Shown here: positions 1-7,747 of the stretch, piece after piece | Layout of the letters: the number at the start of each line of letters is the position of its first letter | Numbering within the stretch: the first letter of the stretch is position 1 | Assembly: GCA_017621415.1 (NCBI GenBank) | Contig: JAGATD010000007.1 | Location: 1 to 63,605 of the forward strand | Direction of reading: 5' to 3' | DNA length: 63,605 nucleotides | Origin: Clostridia bacterium | GTDB taxonomy: Bacteria; Bacillota; Clostridia; Oscillospirales; CAG-272 | Made by a program: the position numbers and the translations under genes | Notes under the pieces: model-generated | Told to the model about the DNA's origin: nothing | Database searches by the model: none | What the model saw: only the letters and a program-made list of their open reading frames with translations

Positions 1-589
1 CGCTACAAAGCTCGCTAAGCTGGAAATAACTCTTACATTCTTGGGCGTAAACCAAAAAAAGATTTCTTATGGTGTCATTGGTTTTTGCTATTAAATGCTC
101 AATATTTTCTATCTTTTCGTCAATACTTCCGAGAATATCAACTATGTGGCGTTGTTCGTTTATACTTGGCAGTGTTATTTCTTGTTTCAATAGATCTTCT
201 GGGCGTATGCGCTGTTGACTATTTGATGTGCCGCTAACACAACCAAGAAGACTATTTGTGAGAGGTTCACTACATAAAAAGTAGTATAAATAATCTTGTA
301 AACATACGCTTTCATCAACAATAAGAGGGATAAATTCAGAAGAACAAATGCTATTTTCTGATGGATGTTTGACATTCCATATACGTTTGAACTTAATGTT
401 TAGTTTGTTAAATAAAATAGCTTTCTGATGCAATATGAACTTGTTACTCATAATAGACTCGCCATATTCATAGACGGCTTTTCTGCCAGCATCAAAGGCT
501 GGTAAACTATAATGAGAAAACAACGTGCTTTTATAGGTTTGTGGATTTATTGATTTGTGTTTATTTGTTACGATGTCTTTAATAAGCAT
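1..589 (-). CDS. hsdS: Type I restriction specificity subunit HsdS, 3' part cut by window edge
   Basis: DNA-recognition subunit of a type I restriction-modification enzyme; it directs the HsdM/HsdR complex to its target. The frame starts at ATG 589 and is open to the window edge. It holds a first target-recognition domain (about residues 1-145), then the motif QRHIVD, then a charged helical spacer beginning GSIDEKIENIEHL, which is the conserved HsdS central coiled-coil. It is therefore the only module here with a spacer, and its second recognition domain should lie left of base 1. The start overlaps the 3' end of the upstream half-module by 11 bp. QRHIVD is encoded by the 13-bp repeat shared by all modules. 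This is probably the expressed copy in the present orientation. Confidence 0.85.
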   Translation of the reverse strand, partial: MLIKDIVTNKHKSINPQTYKSTLFSHYSLPAFDAGRKAVYEYGESIMSNKFILHQKAILFNKLNIKFKRIWNVKHPSENSICSSEFIPLIVDESVCLQDYLYYFLCSEPLTNSLLGCVSGTSNSQQRIRPEDLLKQEITLPSINEQRHIVDILGSIDEKIENIEHLIAKTNDTIRNLFLVYAQECKSYFQLSELCS

Positions 590-1037
590 ATATGTTCTCC
601 ATACTATCAACTATGTGTTGTTGCTCTGCTATCGTTCTATCGGGAATGTCGTATGATAACAAAGCATTTTTATCGCCACGCGGCATTTTTGTTCCCTTAG
701 AAGAAGCAGAAAATATATCTATGAATTTATCGGTACACAAAGCATAATACAAATATGCAGGCATGCACACTTTACTCTTTGTTCTTACGCATATTACATC
801 ATTAGAACAACCACCATTATATCGTGCATACCAAACTTTTTTGAAGTAAGGGCGAATATTAGATATAAGAGTGTCGTCCTTGCAAAATGAAGTTACTTTT
901 CCAGTAGGAATAGTGGATGCTACCTCAACTCCACCACAGTTTGACAGCATATTTTCTGTAGAAATATAAGTATTTCTTGTTAATACAGAGGTTTCGATTT
1001 TCTCTGTATTTATGTTAGCAATATCAATAATTTTCAT
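579..1037 (-). CDS. Half-length HsdS target-recognition module
   Basis: A 152-residue protein with a single HsdS-type recognition domain. It ends in EQQHIVD followed by a few residues and lacks the spacer helices and second domain of a full HsdS (about 400 residues). It lies upstream of and overlaps the module starting at 589, in the same direction as hsdM. Its ATG is only 14 bp from the divergent ATG at 1052, so there is no room for a promoter between them. It could be a storage cassette, or be translated as a half-subunit from read-through of hsdM. Homology of the tail to the neighbouring modules is clear; the DNA target is unknown. Confidence 0.75.
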   Translation of the reverse strand: MKIIDIANINTEKIETSVLTRNTYISTENMLSNCGGVEVASTIPTGKVTSFCKDDTLISNIRPYFKKVWYARYNGGCSNDVICVRTKSKVCMPAYLYYALCTDKFIDIFSASSKGTKMPRGDKNALLSYDIPDRTIAEQQHIVDSMENIYAY

Positions 1038-1051
1038 ACGAGGACACCTTT

Positions 1052-1555
1052 ATGATGAAAAAATATAGTAAAATAAAACTATCTGATTTTGTTTATATGA
1101 ATCCTACTGAAAAACTCCCTAAAGGAACTATTGCAAGGAAGATTTCAATGGATCAGATTGAACCATACAAAAAATTTGTGCGTTCAAGTAATTTTGAAGC
1201 ATATTCAGGCGGTACAAAGTTTCGCAACGGTGATAGCATAATGGCACGTATAACACCTTGCCTTGAAAATGGAAAAACTGCATTTATTACAAATTTAGGA
1301 GAAAATGAAATAGCATTTGGCTCAACAGAATATATCGTATTGCGAGCTAAAGAAGATGTTTCATTACCTGATTTTGTTTATTATCTAACGATTTCTTCTC
1401 TTGTAAGAGATCCGGCAATAAAATCTATGATAGGCAGTTCGGGACGTCAAAGAGTACAGCAATCTGTACTTGACGAATTGGAAATTCCAAATTTTTCATT
1501 AGAACAGCAACAACACATAGTTGATACTGTGAGGAATATATATGACAACCATTAA
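1052..1555 (+). CDS. Half-length HsdS target-recognition module, inverted orientation
   Basis: A 167-residue single recognition domain on the strand opposite to hsdM, ending in EQQQHIVDTVRNIY. It has a GAGGA ribosome-binding sequence and ATGATG start but no promoter space, because the divergent module starts 14 bp away. Its end overlaps the start of the next plus-strand module by 14 bp, the same junction design as in the minus-strand pair. In the present orientation it is probably silent. Inversion at the shared repeat would join it in frame to the spacer of the gene at 1-589. Confidence 0.75.
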   Translation: MMKKYSKIKLSDFVYMNPTEKLPKGTIARKISMDQIEPYKKFVRSSNFEAYSGGTKFRNGDSIMARITPCLENGKTAFITNLGENEIAFGSTEYIVLRAKEDVSLPDFVYYLTISSLVRDPAIKSMIGSSGRQRVQQSVLDELEIPNFSLEQQQHIVDTVRNIYDNH

Positions 1556-1973
1556 ACTTAAAGATTGCGCCAATATAAAAACTGGCAAACTAAATTCTAA
1601 TGCTGCTGTTAAAGATGGAGCATACCCGTTTTTTACCTGTGATCCTGAAACTTCTAAAATTGATTACTTTTCCTTTGATGAAGAAGCTATCCTATTGGCT
1701 GGAAATAACGCTAGCGGAAAATTTAATATAAAATATTATGTTGGAAAATTTAATGCCTATCAAAGAACATACATTATCAATTCTTCGACTAACGTATTGA
1801 AAACAAAATATTTATACTATTATCTATCAACAAAACTTCCTCAATTCACAACTCTTTCAAGTGGGAGTGCCACTAAATTTTTAACAAAAGCAATCTTAGA
1901 TAATTGTGATGTTGCTGTACCACCGTTAGCAGAACAATCGCACATAGTTGATATTAGGAGGAATATAGCGTGA
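1542..1973 (+). CDS. Half-length HsdS target-recognition module, inverted orientation
   Basis: A 143-residue recognition domain of a different sequence type from its neighbours (motif GNNASGKFN), ending in EQSHIVDIRRNIA. The start overlaps the preceding module and the TGA stop overlaps the GTG start of the next one. The recognition core is diverged while the HIVD-encoding DNA is identical, as expected for exchangeable cassettes. Probably silent in this orientation. Confidence 0.75.
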   Translation: MTTIKLKDCANIKTGKLNSNAAVKDGAYPFFTCDPETSKIDYFSFDEEAILLAGNNASGKFNIKYYVGKFNAYQRTYIINSSTNVLKTKYLYYYLSTKLPQFTTLSSGSATKFLTKAILDNCDVAVPPLAEQSHIVDIRRNIA

Positions 1974-2452
1974 TTTTCAAATTATCCGATATAGGAAAAG
2001 CTATCACAGGTGTTACTCCGTCTACCAAGAATGAAGCATACTATAGTAATAGCGGTTATCCTTTTATAACGCCAGCAGAAGTTAAGAATACTCGTTATTG
2101 TAAAACGCCAACACGCTTTGTTAGCGAAAAAGCATATAGTGATTATTCAAAACGGTTCATAGGTGAACGATCAGTAATAGTTGATTGTATCGGTTCAGAT
2201 ATGGGCAATGCTTGTCTAACTAAGGAAATTTGTCTTACAAATCAACAGATCAATGCTATCACGGATATAAACTCTGAGCTTGTTATTCCAGAGTTTCTGT
2301 ATTATCGTCTTTCTGTAATGAAAGAGTATTTCCATTCAATAGGTATGAATGGAAGTACAATGCCGATAATCAGCAAATCGCTTTTTGAAAACATAGAAAT
2401 TGATATACCCGATATTGATTTTCAACGCCACATAGTTGATACCAAGTGTTAA
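1970..2452 (+). CDS. Half-length HsdS target-recognition module next to hsdM
   Basis: A 160-residue recognition domain with GTG start (GTGA overlap with the previous stop). It ends FQRHIVDTKC, so it stops almost directly after the repeat. The stop overlaps the convergent stop of hsdM by 4 bp. The short tail after HIVD suggests that the repeat at 2429-2441 is the hsdM-proximal inversion site: everything between it and the minus-strand copies can flip without touching hsdM. Confidence 0.75.
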   Translation: MIFKLSDIGKAITGVTPSTKNEAYYSNSGYPFITPAEVKNTRYCKTPTRFVSEKAYSDYSKRFIGERSVIVDCIGSDMGNACLTKEICLTNQQINAITDINSELVIPEFLYYRLSVMKEYFHSIGMNGSTMPIISKSLFENIEIDIPDIDFQRHIVDTKC

Positions 2453-4038
2453 TCTTCGCTATTCAAAATGGCATAGATTCTCTCGTCAAGCTCCTTGCCC
2501 TTCTCCATCAAATCAATAAGCTCTTTCTTAACTCTTACAATCTCAGCTTTGATTTCGTCCTCGGACATTTTGCCCGAATCGTCAATACCGACATATCTTC
2601 CCGGTACGAGCGAGTAATCAGCTTCGCGGATTTCTTCTATAGAAGCAGACTTGCAGAAGCCCTTTACATCCTCATATCCTTCGCCCTTGAGCCAAGCGTG
2701 ATATACAGCGGCAATACTTTCAACGTCGCCTTTATTTTCATCACCATAGGCGGCGAGATTATAAGCTCTAAACTTCTCTATCAAGTCGTCGTTATCGGTG
2801 TGTCCTACGGTTGTGTCGTTATACGAAAGCTCGCGGATTTTTCGGTCTATCATTAAACCTTTTTCACGGCAATCTATAAACAATACCTTGCCTTTATTAC
2901 GGCAGTCCTTACGCAAGAACCAAAGACACGCCGGAATTGTAACTGTACTAAATAGATTGGTCGGCAAAGCAATAATACAATCCACGATACCTTCCTCAAG
3001 CATCTTTTGACGGATATTGTACTCTTGTTTACCGGATGTAGAAAGCGAACCGTTAGCTAATACGAAACCAGCTACGCCACGAGGCGAGAGTTTACTAATC
3101 ATGTGCTGTATCCAAGCATAGTTAGCGTTGCCCGAAGGTGGAATGTCGTAAGTCCAACGAGGATCTTCGAGCAGAGAGGGCTGACCGTAATCGCTGATAT
3201 TGAACGGAGGGTTAGCCATAATGAAATCTGCACGCAAAGTTTTGTGCTTATCATCGTGGAAAGTATCACCGTGAGAATCGCCCAAATCGGCGGTAATACC
3301 ACGAATAGCAAGGTTCATCTTTGCCATTCTCCAAGTGTCAGGATTAAGCTCTTGACCGTATACAGAGATATTATTGATACTACCTTGATGCTCAGTTATA
3401 AACTTTGCAGACTGAGAGAACATACCACCCGAACCACAGCAGGGATCGTATACACGCCCATTGAAAGGCTGTATCATATTTACGATAAGGTCAACAACGC
3501 AACGAGGCGTATAGAACTCACCGCCCTTTTGTCCGAACTTCTTTGAGAACTCACCCAAGAAGTATTCATAGCATCTTCCAAAAAGGTCGCCGGACATATT
3601 CTCGGTAGCGAGATTATTAGAGAACAAGTCCACAAGCTCACCCAAACGGCGCTTGTCTACGTCGCCTTTTGAATATACTTTCGGCAGAATCCCTCTAAGC
3701 TCGTCATTCTCTTTCTCAATATCAATAAGTGCTTGGTCAAGAATAGTACCAATCTGTTCGTCTTTTACATACTGCTTTATGTAATTCCAACGGCATTTTT
3801 CGGGAATCCAGAATACATTATCTTCTGCATAAGCGTCCTTTTCTTCCTCAAAACCATCACCATCTGCTACGAGCTGAGCATATTTAGCTTCAAAACGGTC
3901 AGAAACATATTTTAAGAATATAAGACCGAGAACCATCTTCATATAGTCATGGGGCATAACCGCGCCTATAAGCTTATCTGCGGCAGCCCAAAGCGTTTTT
4001 TCCAAAGACATAGCTTTTTCTATCTTTTCTTTAGCCAT
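2449..4038 (-). CDS. hsdM: Type I restriction-modification methyltransferase subunit HsdM
   Basis: N6-adenine DNA methyltransferase subunit that pairs with HsdS to methylate the target. It has 529 residues, the usual length. The N-terminal helical domain starts MSLEKTLWAAADKLIG. The AdoMet-binding motif VYDPCCGSGG lies near residue 200 and the catalytic NPPF motif (MANPPFNISDYG) near residue 277. The start is ATG 4038 with GGAG about 8 bp upstream. Downstream on the same strand lie the shuffled hsdS modules, so antisense cassettes separate hsdM from the hsdS at 1-589. A short hairpin (TCCGA/TCGGA, about 4053-4077) lies in the upstream region. No hsdR is seen. Confidence 0.95.
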   Translation of the reverse strand: MAKEKIEKAMSLEKTLWAAADKLIGAVMPHDYMKMVLGLIFLKYVSDRFEAKYAQLVADGDGFEEEKDAYAEDNVFWIPEKCRWNYIKQYVKDEQIGTILDQALIDIEKENDELRGILPKVYSKGDVDKRRLGELVDLFSNNLATENMSGDLFGRCYEYFLGEFSKKFGQKGGEFYTPRCVVDLIVNMIQPFNGRVYDPCCGSGGMFSQSAKFITEHQGSINNISVYGQELNPDTWRMAKMNLAIRGITADLGDSHGDTFHDDKHKTLRADFIMANPPFNISDYGQPSLLEDPRWTYDIPPSGNANYAWIQHMISKLSPRGVAGFVLANGSLSTSGKQEYNIRQKMLEEGIVDCIIALPTNLFSTVTIPACLWFLRKDCRNKGKVLFIDCREKGLMIDRKIRELSYNDTTVGHTDNDDLIEKFRAYNLAAYGDENKGDVESIAAVYHAWLKGEGYEDVKGFCKSASIEEIREADYSLVPGRYVGIDDSGKMSEDEIKAEIVRVKKELIDLMEKGKELDERIYAILNSED

Positions 4039-4200
4039 AGCATTATCTCCAAACTTCTTTATATCCGAAACTATCGGAAGTTATACAAAGAATATTATAT
4101 CAAAAAATTGTTAATATTTCAAGAGAAAATGAGGGATTTATGCAGAATTTTGTAACACATAAAAGTAAGGGCTTGTAAAGGTTCTGTAAGACCTTTGACG

Positions 4201-4265
4201 ATGGGGCGTGTGCTTGTCTTGATACAAGCGCCTCGCTTCGCTCGGCGGACAAGCACACGCCCCAT
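4201..4265. repeat. Perfect 18-bp stem hairpin downstream of rep
   Basis: Bases 4201-4218 and 4248-4265 are perfect inverted repeats (arm begins ATGGGGCGTGTG) around a 29-nt loop that is itself GC-rich and partly self-complementary. It is the first of two large hairpins in the gap between hsdM and rep. It lacks the T-tract of a simple terminator. By position it fits the replication/packaging region of an ssDNA element; that role is inferred. Confidence 0.6.
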
Positions 4266-4287
4266 CAAACAAAACCGCCTTGCCTGA

Positions 4288-4387
4288 AACGAAAAATCGC
4301 GAGCACGACGGATGCGGGTTTTGCGCTAAGCCGCTCGCAAAAACTCCGCATATACCGTCGGCTTGCATTCGCGATATTTTTCTCGTT
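4288..4387. repeat. Long 100-nt imperfect hairpin downstream of rep
   Basis: Nearly the whole segment folds on itself. The outer arm AACGA pairs with TCGTT, then AAAATCGCGA with TCGCGATATTTT, CGACGG with CCGTCGG, ATGCGG with CCGCAT, and GTTTTGCG with CGCAAAAAC, with a loop CTAAGCCGCT. It lies 22 bp from the end of rep. Such long hairpins next to an HUH initiator are typical of complementary-strand origins or packaging signals of filamentous phages and rolling-circle plasmids. Assignment is by position and shape only. Confidence 0.6.
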
Positions 4388-4409
4388 ATTCACCGGTGCA
4401 TAGGCATCG

Positions 4410-5456
4410 TTAGTTTGCTTTTCTCATTTGTGCTATTACTTCGGGGCTTACCTGTCCCATATACACGCCTTCATCGAAACACGAGAAATCATCAAAAAGC
4501 AAAAACTTTTGTTCTTCCATTCCAATCCTGCACACTATATCATCTTCCAAAATATCGGATATGAAATATTGCGGCAACCCTTTTGAATATACGATACGTT
4601 CTCCCGATTTTTCTATATATTTCATCAAATAAGCCATAGCTTCACCCATTCGCCCTTGATCCTCTATCGGTTCAAAGTCGTTTCTTCCAAAACGTTCTAT
4701 AAAGTATAGGTTTTGATTAGTTATCTGTCGCTTATGGGAGGAAAAACTATAGTCATTGACCTGTATTATTTTACCCGGCATAGTTCCCTCTGGAATATAA
4801 AAAATTCCGTGAAAATGTAAACGTTTCTTTTCAGGAGAACGCTCCCATACCCCCATATACTTCCATCCCTTGCGTCTGCTAAGGTTAGAAAGACAATGCC
4901 TGAGCTTATACTTAAAACTGTCCTCGGTATGTAATTTACTATCGTAGGTAAAGGTGCAGAAATAATTAAACTCTTGCAAATTAGCTTTTCGTGTCATTCT
5001 TATGCGCCGTGATATAAGGTTGCGATCCTTACGTTCCATATTTGCCGTTACATATTCCATACATTTTTCGTCTGACTTGAAATAAGGTCGTATCTCTTTA
5101 TAAATAAAATCCTTACGCAACGATTTACGCATATTAAGGCTTTCCCTATATGCTTCCTCAAACAATTCTTTTCGCGTTATTCTCTTTACTTGCGGTTTTT
5201 CTTCGCCCGGTGGCGCTTTATCCTCGGACTGCTCTACATCGGTATCCGTGTCAACTGCTGCACCAAAAGGCTCGTCCTCAATAACAGAAGGCGAGCCATC
5301 ATTATTGGCGGCATTTTCCACTAATTTCTTTTCCTTTTCATCAATCGTTATTTCTTCTTCCGGTAATCGTTTTCTTTTTCTTGACGGTCTGGTAGTGTGC
5401 GGTATTGCTATGTAATGACTTCCATCGAAATATACCTTGCTCTCACCATACGCCAT
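4410..5456 (-). CDS. HUH-family rolling-circle replication initiator (Rep)
   Basis: A 348-residue initiator expected to nick one strand at an origin and start rolling-circle replication. The first ~115 residues are a charged, low-complexity extension. The nuclease core shows motif 1 FCTFTYD, motif 2 RLHFHGIFYIPEG (metal-binding HFH, near residue 214) and motif 3 AYLMKYIEK with the candidate nucleophile tyrosine. The type resembles initiators of ssDNA phages. It is the last gene of the long minus-strand operon, 50 bp after the Zot-like gene, and is followed by the two large hairpins. No helicase domain is seen. Confidence 0.8.
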   Translation of the reverse strand: MAYGESKVYFDGSHYIAIPHTTRPSRKRKRLPEEEITIDEKEKKLVENAANNDGSPSVIEDEPFGAAVDTDTDVEQSEDKAPPGEEKPQVKRITRKELFEEAYRESLNMRKSLRKDFIYKEIRPYFKSDEKCMEYVTANMERKDRNLISRRIRMTRKANLQEFNYFCTFTYDSKLHTEDSFKYKLRHCLSNLSRRKGWKYMGVWERSPEKKRLHFHGIFYIPEGTMPGKIIQVNDYSFSSHKRQITNQNLYFIERFGRNDFEPIEDQGRMGEAMAYLMKYIEKSGERIVYSKGLPQYFISDILEDDIVCRIGMEEQKFLLFDDFSCFDEGVYMGQVSPEVIAQMRKAN

Positions 5457-5505
5457 TCAAACACCTCCTTTATACGCAAGCCTTTGGATTTAACTGTAAC
5501 GCCGT

Positions 5506-7626
5506 TTAGTTAGAGCCTGCGTCCTTATATAATGCGTTGATAAAGTAGCTGTTTTGCATTTTAAGCTCTGCAACAGTAGCCCGTTCCGTTTCGTATTCGA
5601 GATAGTCATTCAATCCTACCTTTGTCTTTTTTGCCAAATCGTTGAAATATTCACTAAAACAGTCAGTCGAAAATCTCTTAGCGTAGATTTTCTTATTCAT
5701 AACGTAATACCGCTTCTTTTCAATCTTTCCGTCCATAGTGCCGCGCTCTTTTTCAATGAAAGATACGGCATACCCATACTGATTATAAATCTTGAGATTT
5801 CTTTTATACAGCCACGTGGTAACACTTTTGAGAATATGCACAAGCAAAGTATTATCTCCCCTGCGGTATCGGAAATTGTAATACAAATCCACAAACCAAT
5901 CAAAGAGCATTTCAGATATCATATCCTCAATAATGTAAAACGGCATAGCGAGCTTCTGCTTGCCAGCAGATGCTATATTTATTATATCGCACAGATCTCG
6001 CGCATCCGCACCCCAGCTTTCCGGTCTTTGTTCATCGGTAAACACCTTTATAAACGGAAAATGGTCTACCGTTGCACTGTGTCGGGACATTTTCAACCAA
6101 GAATTAAAGTGGTCGTTCTTCTGGTTCGTTTCGTCATTGTTCCGTTTCATTTCCTTGTGGTCTAAGATATTACCACGCTCTTTTCCGACCTCAGATATTA
6201 CCACCACGCCAAATTCAAAGCTGCCTGCGTTTGGATTATTCTCAATGACCTTTTTGCCAAGTCTGAGAACATCAAAATCGAGGATATGAGCGTGCCTACC
6301 ATCATCTATCGTTGTTTCGGGGAAAAAGTCTATCGCCCACATAGGAAAATTGCCGTTATCAAGAAGCTGGTTATCCGTTCTTATTGAATAATTCGCAACG
6401 AGTAAACTGCTTTCAATAACGTAAATAAAATACAACTGTGCATACGTTTCAAGAACATCAAATAGATGCTCAATTTTAAGAGCGTCATTATTTTTCATTC
6501 CATATCTGAGAGTATCATATCCGTAAAGTTGTAAATCTGCATTCTTATGCTTTTCATAACGTCTTTTTTTAAGTCGCACCCATTCTTTTATGGTGGCAAG
6601 ATTATAAACCGTTCCATACTCCATACACTTTCTAAGTTCCATTTCAAAGCTGATCCACGGGAAAAACGGAAATTTCATATCATTTTTCTTTAGAAGCTCA
6701 AAAGCTTTTTGCCTGAACATCACTTCTTGAGATAGTGCCATATCTGTAATAATCGTGGTTTTCTTCTTTCCCATACTTCCACACGTCATTGACACAATCG
6801 GCAAATCGTTGATAAAGCCGCAGTTCCGGGCTTCCATTCGTCTAAGCTGCATCTGTGCAATCCCTCTACGCATTTTATCAAATATGATATACGCTATAAA
6901 TGTTAGTATCCACCACGGAAAAACATTTAGCAATACTTGAAGGTCTATAAATAGCTTTACAAACTGCACGTAAATCGTATCAAAGCGGAACGACACAGAA
7001 AAATACAGATAATAAGCAAAGAAAGCTATGACTATTGATGCAAGATTCAAATGGAACGCCCAACATATCGCCCATAAAATAGGAATATATCGGTTTTCAC
7101 TAAGAAATCGTATGTATGCAATTATAATACGCTTAATAGGTTGATACGTTTTATTCGCAACCCATTTGAATATTTTTAATGGTATTGTATCTTTGTTATG
7201 CTCGTTGTTATTTTGACTGTATAAGCGTTTTATCAGCAAAACAACCGCAATAATACAAGGTAGTAGTAAAATAATCATTTTGGCAAATTGCCCTACCTTT
7301 TCACCAACCAATCGCCAATACTCACTAAAATTATTAGCATCAAATAATAGGCTAAAATACGCCCCTGCTTTTACGGTAAATCCTTGCCAATCTTCTGGCA
7401 AAAAAATATCCCATTTTATCACATCAGAATACAGTTCTACTGTCGGGGGCGTTGTATGAACAATTCCAAGCAGTTCACAAACATAGAACTTAATCGAGTT
7501 CCAAATGTCGCCCAGCGTTTCAGCAAAACGAGTATAAGAAGTGTTAAAATGGAATACACCTAAATATATAAACAAGAGCGACATTAGCACAGTGAACGTA
7601 ATACAAAAAACTTTATATCTGCGCAT
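5506..7626 (-). CDS. Zot/pI-like membrane ATPase (filamentous phage assembly)
   Basis: A protein of about 706 residues. The N-terminal 260 residues carry about four hydrophobic stretches. A P-loop-like GSMGKKKTT follows near residue 285, then a Walker B-like VVVISE near 479, then SRHSATVDHFPF and DEQRPES with DARDL. The last block matches the 'RH...ITQ.P...VR' sensor region of Zot/pI ATPases, which drive extrusion of filamentous virions. The frame also allows GTG 7632, but ATG 7626 has AGGAGG five bases upstream. It is longer than usual (350-450) and has its membrane segments before rather than after the ATPase domain. A conjugation or packaging ATPase of the HerA/FtsK group is the alternative. 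Confidence 0.7.
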   Translation of the reverse strand: MRRYKVFCITFTVLMSLLFIYLGVFHFNTSYTRFAETLGDIWNSIKFYVCELLGIVHTTPPTVELYSDVIKWDIFLPEDWQGFTVKAGAYFSLLFDANNFSEYWRLVGEKVGQFAKMIILLLPCIIAVVLLIKRLYSQNNNEHNKDTIPLKIFKWVANKTYQPIKRIIIAYIRFLSENRYIPILWAICWAFHLNLASIVIAFFAYYLYFSVSFRFDTIYVQFVKLFIDLQVLLNVFPWWILTFIAYIIFDKMRRGIAQMQLRRMEARNCGFINDLPIVSMTCGSMGKKKTTIITDMALSQEVMFRQKAFELLKKNDMKFPFFPWISFEMELRKCMEYGTVYNLATIKEWVRLKKRRYEKHKNADLQLYGYDTLRYGMKNNDALKIEHLFDVLETYAQLYFIYVIESSLLVANYSIRTDNQLLDNGNFPMWAIDFFPETTIDDGRHAHILDFDVLRLGKKVIENNPNAGSFEFGVVVISEVGKERGNILDHKEMKRNNDETNQKNDHFNSWLKMSRHSATVDHFPFIKVFTDEQRPESWGADARDLCDIINIASAGKQKLAMPFYIIEDMISEMLFDWFVDLYYNFRYRRGDNTLLVHILKSVTTWLYKRNLKIYNQYGYAVSFIEKERGTMDGKIEKKRYYVMNKKIYAKRFSTDCFSEYFNDLAKKTKVGLNDYLEYETERATVAELKMQNSYFINALYKDAGSN

Positions 7627-7744
7627 ACGCACCTCCTGTATCAGTAATAGTGGGTAATCGGCTACCCGTGTATATCAGATAGCCGACCAGAGCCACCGTT
7701 ACGATAAGAAGGATTACTGCGACTATCCTTTTTACCGTTTTCAA
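7613..7744 (-). CDS. 43-residue single-pass membrane peptide (TTG start)
   Basis: A short frame with a strong AAGGAGG site and a TTG start. The sequence begins with a basic stretch (KTVKRI), then one 20-residue hydrophobic segment (VAVILLIVTVALVGYLIY), then a short polar tail ending GGAYAQI. Its stop overlaps the start of the Zot-like gene. In inoviruses the slot before the assembly ATPase often holds coat or minor coat genes, so this is a coat candidate, but its charge distribution is not that of a classical major coat protein. Confidence 0.6.
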   Translation of the reverse strand: MKTVKRIVAVILLIVTVALVGYLIYTGSRLPTITDTGGAYAQI

Positions 7745-7747
7745 TTT

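Larger units (their letters stand above)
136..2441. repeat. Five copies of a 13-bp inverted/direct repeat in the hsdS array
   Basis: The 13-mer CACATAGTTGATA occurs at 1514-1526, 1941-1953 and 2429-2441 (plus) and as its reverse complement at 136-148 and 605-617. Each copy encodes HIVD at the end of one recognition module. Opposite orientation of the two groups makes inversion possible; same orientation makes deletion possible. Similarity extends a few bases beyond the core (for example CAACAACACATAG at 605-617 and 1514-1526). Confidence 0.85.

Noticed and set aside
2446..3546. Plus-strand frames opposite hsdM
   Set aside because: Antisense shadows of a strongly conserved methyltransferase; no ribosome sites and no domain pattern.
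4080..4130. Possible left attachment site of element A (AT-rich inverted repeat TATTA/TAATA)
   Set aside because: Similarity to the palindromes after the recombinases is limited to AT-rich bases that occur by chance.
4138..4564. Frames of 76 and 94 residues across the gap downstream of rep
   Set aside because: They run through the two hairpins, lack ribosome sites, and have compositions set by the inverted repeats.
5506..7626. Toxin role for the Zot-like protein
   Set aside because: The Zot name reflects the ATPase domain; gene order and membrane topology fit particle assembly, and nothing supports toxicity.
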